DNA of 64,000 nt from Microbacterium kunmingense (GTDB lineage: Bacteria; Actinomycetota; Actinomycetes; Actinomycetales; Microbacteriaceae), in contig NZ_JAKNUS010000002.1 in assembly GCF_023155745.1 (NCBI RefSeq), positions 248,001 to 312,000 on the forward strand. Reading direction: 5' to 3'. The notes beneath the pieces were generated by a model. That model saw only the letters and a list, made by a program, of their open reading frames with translations. It ran no database searches and was not told where the DNA came from. The stretch's first letter is position 1. Each line of letters starts with the position of its first letter. Below are positions 16,379 through 24,891 of the stretch, in pieces. The translations under genes were made by a program, and so were the position numbers.

Positions 16379-17773
16379 GTGACCGACATCGAATACCGCA
16401 TCGAACACGACACCATGGGCGAGGTGCGGGTGCCCAAGGACGCCCTCTACGCCGCCCAGACGCAGCGTGCCGTGGAGAACTTCCCGATCTCCGGCGATCC
16501 CCTCGATCCGTCGCAGATCGTCGCGCTCGCGCGCATCAAGAAGGCTGCGGCGCTGGCGAACAAGGAGCTCGGCACCCTCGACGGGGAGATCGCCGACGCC
16601 ATCGCCCGCGCGGCCGACCGCATCATCGCCGGCGAGCACGCCGATCAGTTCCCGATCGACGTCTACCAGACCGGCAGCGGCACCTCCTCGAACATGAACA
16701 TGAACGAGGTCCTCGCCACCCTCGCCACCCGCGACCTCGGCCGCACGGTCCACCCCAACGACCACGTCAACGCCTCGCAGTCCTCCAACGACGTCTTCCC
16801 CACCTCGGTGCACATCGCGGTGACGCAGGAGCTCATCGACGACCTCATCCCCGCGCTGGACCACCTCGCCGTCGCCCTCGAGGACAAGGCGCAGGCCTGG
16901 GCCGACGTGGTGAAGTCGGGCCGCACCCACCTCATGGATGCCACCCCGGTGACCCTGGGCCAGGAGTTCGGCGGCTACGCCCGCCAGATGAGGCTCGGAA
17001 TCGAACGCGTGCAGTCGGTGCTCCCCCGCGTCGCCGAGGTTCCGCTGGGCGGCACGGCGACCGGTACCGGGATCAACACCCCGCTCGGGTTCCCCCAGCG
17101 CGTCCTCGAACTCATCGTCGCCGAGACGGATCTGCCGATCACCGAGGCGAAGGATCACTTCGAAGCGCAGGGCGCGCGCGACGGCCTCGTGGAGGCATCC
17201 GGTGCCCTTCGCACCATCGCGGTCTCGCTCACGAAGATCAACAACGACATCCGCTGGATGGGGTCGGGCCCGAACACCGGCCTCGCGGAGTTGCACATCC
17301 CCGACCTGCAGCCGGGCTCGTCGATCATGCCGGGCAAGGTCAATCCCGTCGTTCCGGAGGCGAACCTCATGGTGTGCGCACGGGTCATCGGCAACGACGC
17401 CACCGTCGCCTGGGCGGGCGCCTCGGGAACGTTCGAACTGAACGTGGCGATCCCCGTCATGGGTACTGCGGTGCTGGAGTCGATCCGCCTCCTCGCCAAC
17501 GCCGTCCGGCTCCTCGCCGACAAGACCGTCCGAGGCCTCGAGGCCAATGTCGCGCGCGCCGCCGCCTACGCCGGTATGTCGCCGTCGATCGTCACGCCGC
17601 TGAACAAGCTCATCGGCTACGAGGCGGCGGCGAAGATCGCCAAGCACGCAGTGGCCCAGGGCATCACCGTGCGCGACGCGGTGATCGATCTCGGCTACAT
17701 CGAGCGCGGCGAGCTCACCGAGGCGCAGCTGGACGAGCGGCTCGACCTGCTGTCGATGACCCGTCCGGGGTGA
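16379..17773 (+). CDS. fumC: Class II fumarate hydratase
   Basis: The 464-residue protein has [28 protein letters not shown] and the superfamily signature [12 protein letters not shown], so it is the iron-independent class II enzyme converting fumarate and malate in the citric acid cycle. GGAGGA lies six bases before GTG 16379. It follows the carbonic anhydrase by 71 bases on the same strand. Confidence 0.97.
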   Translation: MTDIEYRIEHDTMGEVRVPKDALYAAQTQRAVENFPISGDPLDPSQIVALARIKKAAALANKELGTLDGEIADAIARAADRIIAGEHADQFPIDVYQTGSGTSSNMNMNEVLATLATRDLGRTVHPNDHVNASQSSNDVFPTSVHIAVTQELIDDLIPALDHLAVALEDKAQAWADVVKSGRTHLMDATPVTLGQEFGGYARQMRLGIERVQSVLPRVAEVPLGGTATGTGINTPLGFPQRVLELIVAETDLPITEAKDHFEAQGARDGLVEASGALRTIAVSLTKINNDIRWMGSGPNTGLAELHIPDLQPGSSIMPGKVNPVVPEANLMVCARVIGNDATVAWAGASGTFELNVAIPVMGTAVLESIRLLANAVRLLADKTVRGLEANVARAAAYAGMSPSIVTPLNKLIGYEAAAKIAKHAVAQGITVRDAVIDLGYIERGELTEAQLDERLDLLSMTRPG

Positions 17774-17825
17774 TGCGCGCGCTCCGCACGTGAGCGCGGA
17801 TCCGCCTCCGCGGTCCGCGGGGGGC

Positions 17826-17831
17826 GATAAT
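17826..17831 (+). promoter_or_regulatory. -10 hexamer GATAAT of the sensor kinase gene
   Basis: GATAAT ends seven bases before GTG 17839, giving a leaderless start for the kinase/regulator operon. Confidence 0.45.
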
Positions 17832-17838
17832 CAACAGC

Positions 17839-19311
17839 GTGGTCCGTATCCCGCGCCCGCTGTCGGCGAGAACGCGCATCCTCGCCGCCGTCCTCGCGGT
17901 GGCCTGCGTCGGACTCACCCTCGTGGGAAGCGTGACGTTCCTCGTCCAGCGCGAGATGGTGCTGAGCGAGATCGATGAGCGTCTGCAGACGCAGGCCGCG
18001 AGCCTCCTGTCCGTCGCAGAGTCCGAGGACGATGTCGCGCAGATCGACGACTTCGCCACCGTCGAGGAGTTCCTGCGGGCCGCGATGGACCGGACCGTGC
18101 CCTCCCGCAATGAAGCCGCACTCGCCGTTCTGGACGGCACGACGTTGATCGGACCGGGTGTCGCGTCGGGGATCGACATCAGCGGGGACGACGCCCTCAT
18201 CGCGCGTGTCCTCAGCCGGGTCGATCGCGGGGCCCCCGTCGCGCCGACCACGGCGGTCACCCCCCAGGGAACCCTGCGCTACATCGCCGTTCCGGTGTCC
18301 TTGCCGGCCGACCCCTCGCGCGGCGTCGTCGTCCGCGCCGTCGAGCTCGGCGCGGCCCTGCGCCCGGTGGCTTCGGCGCTCGTGACCTACGGGATCACGG
18401 CGGTGGCCGTCCTCGGGGCGATCGGCGTGGTCGGCTGGTTCGTGACCGGCCGGCTCCTCTCGCCGATCCGCCGGCTGCGCGAGACCGCCGACGCGATCAC
18501 CCTCACCGACCTCTCCCCGCGCCTTCCCGCGGAGGGCACCGACGACATCTCCGACCTGAACCGCACCGTCAACTCCATGCTCGACCGTCTCGAGGGGTCG
18601 GTGGACGTGCAGCGCCAGCTTCTGGACGACGTCCGACACGAGCTGAAGACGCCGATCACGATCGTCCGCGGGCACCTGGAGATGATGGATCCGAGGGATG
18701 TCTCCGACGTCACCTCCACCCGCGAGATCAGCATCGCCGAACTCGACCGCATGACCCGGCTCGTGGAGGACATCGATCTCCTGGCGGCGGTCGAGGGCGA
18801 CTCGTTCGCGATGGGCGACGTCGACCTCGCCCTCCTCACCGCGCGGATCGGCGAACTGGTCGCGGTGATCCCCGGCCACCGGTGGCGGATCGCGGAGATC
18901 GCGGACGGCATGATCATCGGCGACGCCGACCGGCTCCTGCAGGCGTGGCTGCAGCTCGCCGACAACGCCGCGAAATACACGCCCGCCGGGTCGCCGATCG
19001 AGCTGGGCAGCACCTGGGATGCCGCGGGGGCGCGCCTGTACGTGCGAGACCACGGCAGCGGCATCCCGCCGGCCTTCCGGCACCGCATCTTCCGGCGCTT
19101 CGATCGCGCGGACGGTGCGAGACTGGCGGGAGGATCGGGTCTCGGTCTTGCAATCGTGGACGCGATCGCGAAGGGACACGACGGCTACTGCGCGGTCACC
19201 GACACCCCCGGTGGCGGCGCCACCTTCACCATCCACGTCCCCCCGGCCACCGCCGAGCTTCCCGCTCCGGTGCGTGCGGGCGACGTGCTCCAGCGGGAGT
19301 CCAGCACATGA
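17839..19311 (+). CDS. HAMP-domain sensor histidine kinase
   Basis: The 490-residue protein has membrane spans at about 13-36 and 176-202 around an outside sensor domain, then HAMP (about 200-255), the dimerisation domain with the phospho-acceptor His267 in RHELKTPI, and a catalytic ATPase domain with N box DNAAKYT, DHGSGIP and GGSGLGLAI. The signal is unknown. The last four bases overlap the start of the response regulator gene (ATGA). Kinase before regulator is the reverse of the usual order. Confidence 0.93.
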   Translation: MVRIPRPLSARTRILAAVLAVACVGLTLVGSVTFLVQREMVLSEIDERLQTQAASLLSVAESEDDVAQIDDFATVEEFLRAAMDRTVPSRNEAALAVLDGTTLIGPGVASGIDISGDDALIARVLSRVDRGAPVAPTTAVTPQGTLRYIAVPVSLPADPSRGVVVRAVELGAALRPVASALVTYGITAVAVLGAIGVVGWFVTGRLLSPIRRLRETADAITLTDLSPRLPAEGTDDISDLNRTVNSMLDRLEGSVDVQRQLLDDVRHELKTPITIVRGHLEMMDPRDVSDVTSTREISIAELDRMTRLVEDIDLLAAVEGDSFAMGDVDLALLTARIGELVAVIPGHRWRIAEIADGMIIGDADRLLQAWLQLADNAAKYTPAGSPIELGSTWDAAGARLYVRDHGSGIPPAFRHRIFRRFDRADGARLAGGSGLGLAIVDAIAKGHDGYCAVTDTPGGGATFTIHVPPATAELPAPVRAGDVLQRESST

Positions 19312-19964
19312 CGACGATCCTCATCGCCGAAGACGAGTCGCGCATCGCCGCCTTCGTCAGCCGGGGCCTGGAGAACGCCGGGTTCACCACGGTCCTCGTG
19401 ACCGACGGGGCCGAAGCCCTCACCGTGGCCCTGCGCGACGGCGTGGACCTCGTGCTGCTGGATGTCGGGCTGCCCACGATGGACGGATTCGAGGTGCTGC
19501 GAGAACTCCGGGCCCGAGGGTCCGCCGTCCCCGTGATCATGCTGACGGCCCGCACGAGCACCCGCGACACCGTGGAGGGGCTGGAGGCGGGAGCCAACGA
19601 CTACGTGCGCAAGCCCTTCACCTTCGATGAGCTCCTCGCCCGCGTGCGCTCGCGCCTGCGGGAGAACCCGGTGCCAGCGGGGATGACCCTCCGCCACGGG
19701 GATGTGATACTCGACCTGCTGGGCCGGCGCGCGACGGTGGCCGGGGACGAGGTGGAGCTGTCGGCACGCGAGTTCGCCCTGGCCGAGCAGTTCCTGCGCA
19801 GCCCCGGACGCGTACTCAGCCGCGAGCAGCTGCTCAGCCGCGTCTGGTCGCTGGATTTCGACCCCGGGTCCAACGTCGTCGACGTCTACGTGAGGTACCT
19901 GCGCGCGAAGCTCGGCACCCATCACATCGTGACCGTGCGCGGGGCCGGCTATCGCTGGGAGTGA
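19308..19964 (+). CDS. OmpR-family response regulator
   Basis: The 218-residue protein has a receiver domain with acidic pocket (IAEDE), phospho-acceptor Asp52 (LLDVGLPTMDG) and Lys102 (YVRKPF), then a winged-helix DNA-binding domain ending in NVVDVYVRYLRAKLG and RGAGYRW. It is the partner of the kinase just upstream. Its gene runs toward the converging 6C-like RNA, whose last hairpin (19975-20005) begins ten bases after the stop and may serve as a shared terminator. Confidence 0.93.
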   Translation: MTTILIAEDESRIAAFVSRGLENAGFTTVLVTDGAEALTVALRDGVDLVLLDVGLPTMDGFEVLRELRARGSAVPVIMLTARTSTRDTVEGLEAGANDYVRKPFTFDELLARVRSRLRENPVPAGMTLRHGDVILDLLGRRATVAGDEVELSAREFALAEQFLRSPGRVLSREQLLSRVWSLDFDPGSNVVDVYVRYLRAKLGTHHIVTVRGAGYRWE

Positions 19965-19974
19965 CGAAGGTGAG

Positions 19975-20070
19975 AGCCCCCGGCGTTGGGGGAACACCGG
20001 GGGCTAGATCCGGGTTGGGGGCCCGGTCACCGGCCGCGTGCGATTTGGGGGATACGCGGCCGTATCCCCA
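19975..20070 (-). ncRNA. 6C RNA-like small RNA, three hairpins with CCCCCAA loops
   Basis: Three consecutive hairpins lie in a 178-base gap. On the minus strand in order: GGCCGCGT/ACGCGGCC (20032-20061), CCGGG/CCCGG (20010-20026) and AGCCCCCGG/CCGGGGGCT (19975-20005). Each loop holds CCCCCAA; the copies start on the plus strand at 19986, 20015 and 20045, spaced 29 and 30 bases. Actinobacterial 6C RNA is defined by hairpins with C-rich loops, so the orientation must be minus. The last hairpin can be the terminator, also used by the regulator gene. The exact 5' end is not determined; it should lie between 20070 and 20110. Confidence 0.75.
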
Positions 20071-20142
20071 TGGTGTCAGAACGGTCCCGTTCCGCGGCAC
20101 TGCCGCAGATGAGACTCTTCTCACGTTGGGACGAGCAGGCTG

Positions 20143-21498
20143 TCAGGCCAGCTCCCCCGCTTCCAGGAGGTCGGTCACGAGCGCGGCGATGGCCGAACGC
20201 TCCGAACGCGTCAGCGTGACGTGACCGAACAGGTCGTGCCCCTTCAGCGTCTCGATCACCGAGGCGATGCCGTCGTGGCGACCCACCCGGAGGTTGTCCC
20301 GCTGCCCGACGTCGTGGGTGAGGACCACGCGCGAGTGCTGGCCGATGCGGCTGAGCACCGTCAGCAGCACGTTGCGCTCGAGCGACTGGGCCTCGTCGAC
20401 GATCACGAAGGCGTCGTGCAGGGAGCGACCGCGGATGTGAGTGAGCGGGAGCACCTCCAGGATGCCGCGCTGGATGACCTCCTCGATGACATTCGACGAC
20501 ACGACGGACCCGAGGGTGTCGAACACCGCCTGCCCCCACGGGTTCATCTTCTCCGCCTGGTCGCCGGGAAGGTATCCCAGCTCCTGGCCGCCGACGGCGA
20601 ACAGCGGTCGGAAGACGATGATCCGCCTCTGCTGCTGACGCTCCAGGACCGCCTCGAGTCCCGCGCACAGGGCGAGCGCGGACTTCCCCGTTCCCGCTCG
20701 CCCTCCCAGCGACACGATGCCCACGTCGGGGTCGAGCAGCAGGTCGATCGCGATCCGCTGCTCGGCCGATCGCCCGTGCAGGCCGAAGGCGTCGCGGTCG
20801 CCCCGCACCAGTCGGAACGCCCCGTCCCCGGTCACACGGCCGAGGGCGGAACCGCGCTCGGAGTGGATGATGAGCCCGGTGTTCACGGGCAGCCCGTGCA
20901 CGGCGTCGGAGGTCGCGACCTCGCTCTCGTAGAGGTCGCTGACTTCGTCGCCGGACAGGTCGATGGCGGCGATGCCGGTCCAGCCGGAGTCCACGGCCTG
21001 CTCGGCGAGATACTCCTCCGCCACGATGCCGAGCGACGCGGCCTTCACCCGCATCGGGAGGTCCTTGGAGACGACGGTGACATCCTGACCGTCCTCAGCC
21101 AGATGCATGGCGACGGCGAGGATGCGGGTGTCGTTGTCGCCCAGGCGCATTCCCGAGGGCAGGACCGTGGGGTCGGTGTTGTTCAGCTCCACCCGCAGTG
21201 TGCCCCCCGCGCCCACCGGGACGGGGAAGTCGAGGCGCCCGTGCTCGATGCGCAGCTCGTCGAGGTGGCGCAGCGCCTGCCGGGCGAAGTAGCCGATCTC
21301 CGGATCGTGACGCTTCTTCTCCAGCTCGGTGATCACCACCACCGGGATGACGATGCTGTGCTCGGCGAACCGGAAGAACGCGCGCGGATCACTCAGCAGA
21401 ACCGACGTGTCCAGGACGTACGTGCGCAGATCCTGCGACTGCGCGTCCTCGTCAATGTACTGCTCGCGGCGCTGGTCGTGCGGTGCTCGTGTGGTCAC
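20143..21498 (-). CDS. PhoH family protein with N-terminal PIN domain
   Basis: The 451-residue protein joins a PIN ribonuclease domain (about 25-150: [12 protein letters not shown] with Asp30) to a PhoH ATPase domain (about 230-440) with Walker [16 protein letters not shown] and Walker [15 protein letters not shown]-PhoH proteins of Actinobacteria act as RNA helicase/RNases. GTG 21496-21498 is used because AGGAG lies eight bases upstream; the open frame before it carries no domain. It ends about 70 bases upstream of the 6C-like RNA on the same strand. Confidence 0.93.
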   Translation of the reverse strand: MTTRAPHDQRREQYIDEDAQSQDLRTYVLDTSVLLSDPRAFFRFAEHSIVIPVVVITELEKKRHDPEIGYFARQALRHLDELRIEHGRLDFPVPVGAGGTLRVELNNTDPTVLPSGMRLGDNDTRILAVAMHLAEDGQDVTVVSKDLPMRVKAASLGIVAEEYLAEQAVDSGWTGIAAIDLSGDEVSDLYESEVATSDAVHGLPVNTGLIIHSERGSALGRVTGDGAFRLVRGDRDAFGLHGRSAEQRIAIDLLLDPDVGIVSLGGRAGTGKSALALCAGLEAVLERQQQRRIIVFRPLFAVGGQELGYLPGDQAEKMNPWGQAVFDTLGSVVSSNVIEEVIQRGILEVLPLTHIRGRSLHDAFVIVDEAQSLERNVLLTVLSRIGQHSRVVLTHDVGQRDNLRVGRHDGIASVIETLKGHDLFGHVTLTRSERSAIAALVTDLLEAGELA

Positions 21499-21711
21499 AA
21501 CCCACTCCTGCCCCGGGCGTGTCACCCGGCAGTCTCGAGTCGACCGTGGGTCACGAGTCGCGATCCGAAAGGCCGACCCGACCGGGCACCTTGCCCGGTG
21601 AGATGACCGTACGACCGTTCCGTGCCGCGTGGGTCGCAGACACGCTGTCACCCGGTTACGAGCAGATGAAGTTCTCTCGACGCGTCGGAGTCCGCCGTGG
21701 CGCGCCGGCCG
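21499..21711. other. Gap between uppS and phoH
   Basis: This 213-base stretch holds no convincing gene. It contains the hairpin at 21581-21599 and a ten-base direct repeat TGTCACCCGG at 21520-21529 and 21646-21655. The phoH promoter should be here, but no clear -10 is visible. Confidence 0.4.
21581..21599 (-). terminator. Hairpin downstream of uppS
   Basis: ACCGGGCA and TGCCCGGT form an eight-base stem with a three-base loop, 110 bases after the uppS stop. There is no long T run, as is usual for terminators in very GC-rich actinobacteria. Confidence 0.4.
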
Positions 21712-22491
21712 TCATCGCCCGAAGCGGCGATCGCGTCGGGCGAAGTCGCGCACCGCGCGCAGGAAGTCCACCTCGCGGAGGTCGGGGCCCAGGGCCTCGA
21801 CGAAGTAGAACTCGCTGTGCGCGCTCTGCCACAGCAGGAAGTCGCTCAGGCGCTGCTCGCCGGAGGTGCGGATCACCAGATCGGGATCGGGCTGTCCGCC
21901 GGTGTAGAGATGCTCGCCGATCTGCTCCGGAGTCAGGCTCGCCGCCAGCTCCTCCAACGACCCGCCCTCTCGGTCGTGCGTTGCGATGATGGAGCGCACC
22001 GCGTCGACGATCTCGCTGCGCCCGCCGTACCCGACCGCCAGATTCACGTGCAGCCCTCGGTGTCCGCGCGTGCGCTCCTCGGCCATCGCCAGCACGTCGG
22101 CCAGTTCGGGAGGGAGCAGATCGGCGCGTCCCACGTGCTGCACCCGCCAGTCGCGTTCGTGGGAGAGCTCGTGCGCCAACTCGGCGATGATCTCCAGCAG
22201 GTCGGTCAGCTCCCGTGAATCCCGACGCCGGAGGTTGTCGGTGGAGAGGAGGTACAGCGAGACGACTTTGACGCCGATGTCATCGCACCAGCGCAGGAAC
22301 TCGCGCATCTTCGCCGCTCCGGCCCGGTGCCCGTGCGCTGCGGAGTCGTAGCCGAGCTGCCTGGCCCACCGGCGGTTGCCGTCGATCATCATCGCGATGT
22401 GGTGGGGAACGACATCCGGGGTGAGACTGCGGCGCAGCCGCGAGATGTACAACCGATAAAGCGGCCCTCGCCCCTCATCCGTCGCACTCAC
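21712..22491 (-). CDS. uppS: Isoprenyl (undecaprenyl-type) diphosphate synthase
   Basis: The 259-residue cis-prenyltransferase has the catalytic Asp37 in MMIDGNRRWA, the region V signature DLVIRTSGEQRLSDFLLWQ and the EFYFVEALGPD segment. It extends short allylic diphosphates with isopentenyl diphosphate to the polyprenyl carrier for cell-wall synthesis, using building blocks from IspH. GTG 22489-22491 has TAGCGT six bases upstream. The gene is divergent from the hemolysin III gene. Confidence 0.95.
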   Translation of the reverse strand: MSATDEGRGPLYRLYISRLRRSLTPDVVPHHIAMMIDGNRRWARQLGYDSAAHGHRAGAAKMREFLRWCDDIGVKVVSLYLLSTDNLRRRDSRELTDLLEIIAELAHELSHERDWRVQHVGRADLLPPELADVLAMAEERTRGHRGLHVNLAVGYGGRSEIVDAVRSIIATHDREGGSLEELAASLTPEQIGEHLYTGGQPDPDLVIRTSGEQRLSDFLLWQSAHSEFYFVEALGPDLREVDFLRAVRDFARRDRRFGR

Positions 22492-22497
22492 ACGCCT

Positions 22498-22503
22498 ACG
22501 CTA
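22498..22503 (-). promoter_or_regulatory. -10 hexamer TAGCGT of uppS
   Basis: TAGCGT ends six bases before GTG 22491, predicting a leaderless mRNA. Confidence 0.45.
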
Positions 22504-22570
22504 CTCCCGCCGCCCCGCCGCTCGCGCGCGGCGGTCAGCCCGCGTGCAGCCGACGGCATGCGCCGCGCCG

Positions 22571-22576
22571 TACCCT
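22571..22576 (+). promoter_or_regulatory. -10 hexamer TACCCT of the hemolysin III gene
   Basis: TACCCT ends seven bases before ATG 22584. The GGGAGG in between touches the ATG and would not be transcribed if the start is leaderless. Confidence 0.4.
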
Positions 22577-22583
22577 TGGGAGG

Positions 22584-23318
22584 ATGACCCCCAGCCCGGA
22601 TACCGACCTCTCCCCCGACGGACCGGACATGCCGCAGCTGCCCCTGATGGACGCTGCCGCCGTCGACGCCCGGACCGACGTGAAGCCGACGTGGCGCGGC
22701 TGGATCCACGCCGCCACCTTCCCCGTCGCGATCGCCGCGGGCATCCTGCTCATCGTCCTCGCCGACGGCGCGGCGGCCAAGTGGTCGTCCGCCGTCTTCA
22801 TGGCCACCTCGCTGCTGCTGTTCGGCAACTCCGCGCTCTATCACCGGTTCGACTGGTCACCGCGCACGAAGGTCGTGCTCAAGCGCATCGACCACGCCAA
22901 CATCCTGCTGCTCATCGCCGGCACCTACACCCCCATCGCGGTCCTGGCACTGCCGACCGGCAAGGCGGTCCTCCTGCTCTCCCTCGTCTGGGGCGGGGCG
23001 ATCCTGGGGATCCTGTTCCGGGTGTTCTGGATCCACGCTCCGCGCTGGCTGTACGTCGCCCTCTACCTGGTGCTCGGCTGGGCGGCGGTGATGTACTTCG
23101 TCGATCTCCTCGCCGCCAACGCCGCCATGATGGTGCTCGTCGTCGTGGGCGGTCTGCTGTACACCGCCGGCGCGGTCGTCTACGCTCTCAAGCGCCCCAA
23201 CCCCTGGCCCGGGCACTTCGGGTTCCACGAGATCTTCCACGTCTGCACCGTGCTGGCATTCCTCTGCCACTGGACGGCCTGCCTGCTGATCGCGCTGGCG
23301 CCGGCCTATCACGCCTGA
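22584..23318 (+). CDS. Hemolysin III (YqfA/PAQR-like) membrane protein
   Basis: The 244-residue protein has a polar N-terminus (to about 45) and seven membrane spans. The PAQR/HlyIII signatures are clear: NSALYHRFDW in the first third, KRIDHANILLLIAGTYTP in the middle, and the zinc-binding HEIFHVCTVLAFLCHW at the end. The biological role in bacteria is unsettled; haemolytic activity should not be assumed. Its 3' end overlaps the next, converging gene by ten bases. Confidence 0.93.
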   Translation: MTPSPDTDLSPDGPDMPQLPLMDAAAVDARTDVKPTWRGWIHAATFPVAIAAGILLIVLADGAAAKWSSAVFMATSLLLFGNSALYHRFDWSPRTKVVLKRIDHANILLLIAGTYTPIAVLALPTGKAVLLLSLVWGGAILGILFRVFWIHAPRWLYVALYLVLGWAAVMYFVDLLAANAAMMVLVVVGGLLYTAGAVVYALKRPNPWPGHFGFHEIFHVCTVLAFLCHWTACLLIALAPAYHA

Positions 23319-23563
23319 GGCGACGAGGTCCCGCCGTCCCGGTCGCGCATCTGCTCCTCGGCGTCGAGCTGCTCGTTGATCTCGCCGCGGATCCGCGCGC
23401 GGCGGATGCGACGCATCATGTCCCACACCAGGAACACCACCGCGAGGGCGATGAACGCGATCACCGCGAATCCCACCGGCCCGGGGGTCACGAGGTCGGG
23501 ATCGACCGTCGGTACCGGCGAGGGGGTGGCGGCCGCGACGATCGTCGCGAAAGCGTGGTGCAT
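23309..23563 (-). CDS. Small single-span membrane protein, 84 residues
   Basis: The N-terminus is short and outside (VPTVDPDLVTPGP), followed by one membrane span (about 30-49, VGFAVIAFIALAVVFLVWDM) and a basic then acidic cytoplasmic tail (RRIRRARIRGEI, DAEEQMRDRD). The family is not recognised. GGAGAGGA lies before the ATG. The gene converges with the hemolysin III gene and its last ten bases overlap it. Confidence 0.75.
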   Translation of the reverse strand: MHHAFATIVAAATPSPVPTVDPDLVTPGPVGFAVIAFIALAVVFLVWDMMRRIRRARIRGEINEQLDAEEQMRDRDGGTSSPQA

Positions 23564-23629
23564 GGTGTCCTCTCCGGGCGTGGGAGCGCTTAGCCTGGAA
23601 TCACCAGCCTAGACGCCCCGAAGAAGGCC

Positions 23630-24022
23630 ATGACGACTTCCCAGATGCTCGACGAACGCTACGGCCGCACGCGATCGCGCGCGCCGCGGTGGCTGATCAT
23701 CGCCGGCACCGCCGTGGCCGCAGCGGTCGTGGTCGGAGCGGGCTGGATGACGGTGGCCGGGGCCCTCGACGACGTCGACGTGCGCACCACGGCTTTCCAG
23801 CTCGTCGACGACAGCTCGGTGCGCATCGACTTCCAGGTCACCGCTCCCGCCGGGCGGGAGATCGCGTGCGCGCTCGAGGCGCAGGACGCCGATCACGGCG
23901 TGGTGGGGTGGATGGTGATCGAGCTCACCGAGACCGACGGCACGCCCCGGGCCTTCCAGGAGACGATCCCCACCGTCTCGGAGGCCACGACCGGTTTGGT
24001 CAACTCCTGCTGGGTGACGTAA
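23630..24022 (+). CDS. DUF4307 membrane-anchored protein
   Basis: The 130-residue protein starts MTTSQMLDERYGRT, the conserved N-terminus of DUF4307, followed by one membrane span (about 22-44) and a small outside domain of beta strands ending GLVNSCWVT. The family is found upstream of greA in Actinobacteria and has no known function. GAAGAAGG lies before the ATG. A terminator hairpin follows 21 bases after the stop, so it is probably transcribed separately from greA. Confidence 0.85.
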   Translation: MTTSQMLDERYGRTRSRAPRWLIIAGTAVAAAVVVGAGWMTVAGALDDVDVRTTAFQLVDDSSVRIDFQVTAPAGREIACALEAQDADHGVVGWMVIELTETDGTPRAFQETIPTVSEATTGLVNSCWVT

Positions 24023-24043
24023 TCTGGCGGGACAACTCCGATG

Positions 24044-24072
24044 GACGCCCTGGCCCTCGCCGGGGCGTCTTT
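24044..24072 (+). terminator. Terminator between DUF4307 and greA
   Basis: GACGCCC (24044-24050) pairs with GGGCGTC (24063-24069), followed by TTT, the nearest thing to a textbook intrinsic terminator in this window. Confidence 0.6.
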
Positions 24073-24103
24073 GCATACCAGCCGACGACCGAAGGAGACG
24101 AAC

Positions 24104-24595
24104 GTGACTGGCGAAGCCCCGGTGACCTTCCTGACCCAGGACGCCTACGACCGTCTCGCCGCCGAGCTCGAGCACCTCTCGACCACCGGCCGCGAAGAGA
24201 TCGCCAAGCGCATCGAAGCCGCGCGCGAAGAGGGCGACCTCAAGGAGAACGGCGGCTACCACGCCGCGAAGGACGAGCAGGGCAAGCAGGAGGCGCGCAT
24301 CCGCACGCTCCAGCAGCTGCTGAAGGACGCCAAGGTCGGCGATGCCCCCGAGAGCACCGGTGTCGTGGAGTCCGGAACGGTCGTGACAGCCGTCGTCGCG
24401 GGCGGCGAAGAGGTCTTCCTGCTCGGCAACCGCGAGATCGCCGCCGGGTCCGAGCTCGACGTCTACAGCGAGGCCTCGCCGCTGGGCGCGGCGATCCTCG
24501 GGCTCAAGGAGGGTGAGAAGACCACCTACACCGCGCCCAACGGTCGTGCCATCGAGGTGGAGATCCTGAAGGTCGAGACCTACTCGGGGCAGTAA
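24104..24595 (+). CDS. greA: Transcription elongation factor GreA
   Basis: The 163-residue protein has the GreA N-terminal coiled coil (about 8-80) with AREEGDLKENGGYHAAKDEQG, which carries the acidic tip residues that enter the RNA polymerase secondary channel, and the C-terminal FKBP-like domain ending VEILKVETY. It rescues backtracked polymerase. GTG 24104 is supported by GAAGGAGA upstream. The gene converges with ilvA; the mobile cassette lies between them. Confidence 0.96.
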   Translation: MTGEAPVTFLTQDAYDRLAAELEHLSTTGREEIAKRIEAAREEGDLKENGGYHAAKDEQGKQEARIRTLQQLLKDAKVGDAPESTGVVESGTVVTAVVAGGEEVFLLGNREIAAGSELDVYSEASPLGAAILGLKEGEKTTYTAPNGRAIEVEILKVETYSGQ

Positions 24596-24614
24596 GCCCT
24601 CCGACGCGGCCTAG

Positions 24615-24631
24615 GGCGCGTCTCCCATATC
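24615..24631 (+). repeat. Left terminal inverted repeat of the cassette
   Basis: GGCGCGTCTCCCATATC, preceded by CTAG. It matches the right end at 15 of 17 positions when that end is reverse-complemented. Confidence 0.85.
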
Positions 24632-24752
24632 TCCGGTGAGGCTCGCGGCAGTCTGGTGGGGTGAGGTCGACGGTTCGCGTTAGCACGCGTGAGACACATA
24701 CGGTTCCCGCATCCGTACGTCTCCGCGCACGTCGCCCACACCCTCGCCCGGC

Positions 24753-24848
24753 GGCACGTGGGGCCGGGTGCTGGCGCAGATTCTCGCCGAGGCCGACGCG
24801 GCCGGAAAGATCGACTGGGGAGTGTCGATCGATGCGACGATCGGGCGC
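24753..24848 (+). pseudogene. IS5-family transposase remnant (32 codons)
   Basis: In one frame the DNA reads GTWGRVLAQILAEADAAGK followed by IDWGVSIDATIGR. This is the segment of IS5-type DDE transposases that leads into the first catalytic Asp (SIDATI). The frame then runs into unrelated residues and a stop, and the usual N-terminal part is missing to the left, so only an internal piece is left. The fragment identifies the origin of the flanking repeats. Confidence 0.8.
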
Positions 24849-24891
24849 AGGCTCGCACGTGGTGGGTCGAGGTGCAGGCTTCGGTGATGCG

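Noticed and set aside
21483..21989. Plus-strand frame across the phoH-uppS gap
   Set aside because: Composition is Arg/Pro/Ser-rich, the last part is antisense to uppS, and no ribosome site is visible.
24661..24891. N-terminal extension of the cassette hydrolase to GTG 24661
   Set aside because: The extra residues are Arg/Pro-rich and overlap the transposase remnant in another frame; the hydrolase fold begins after 24892.
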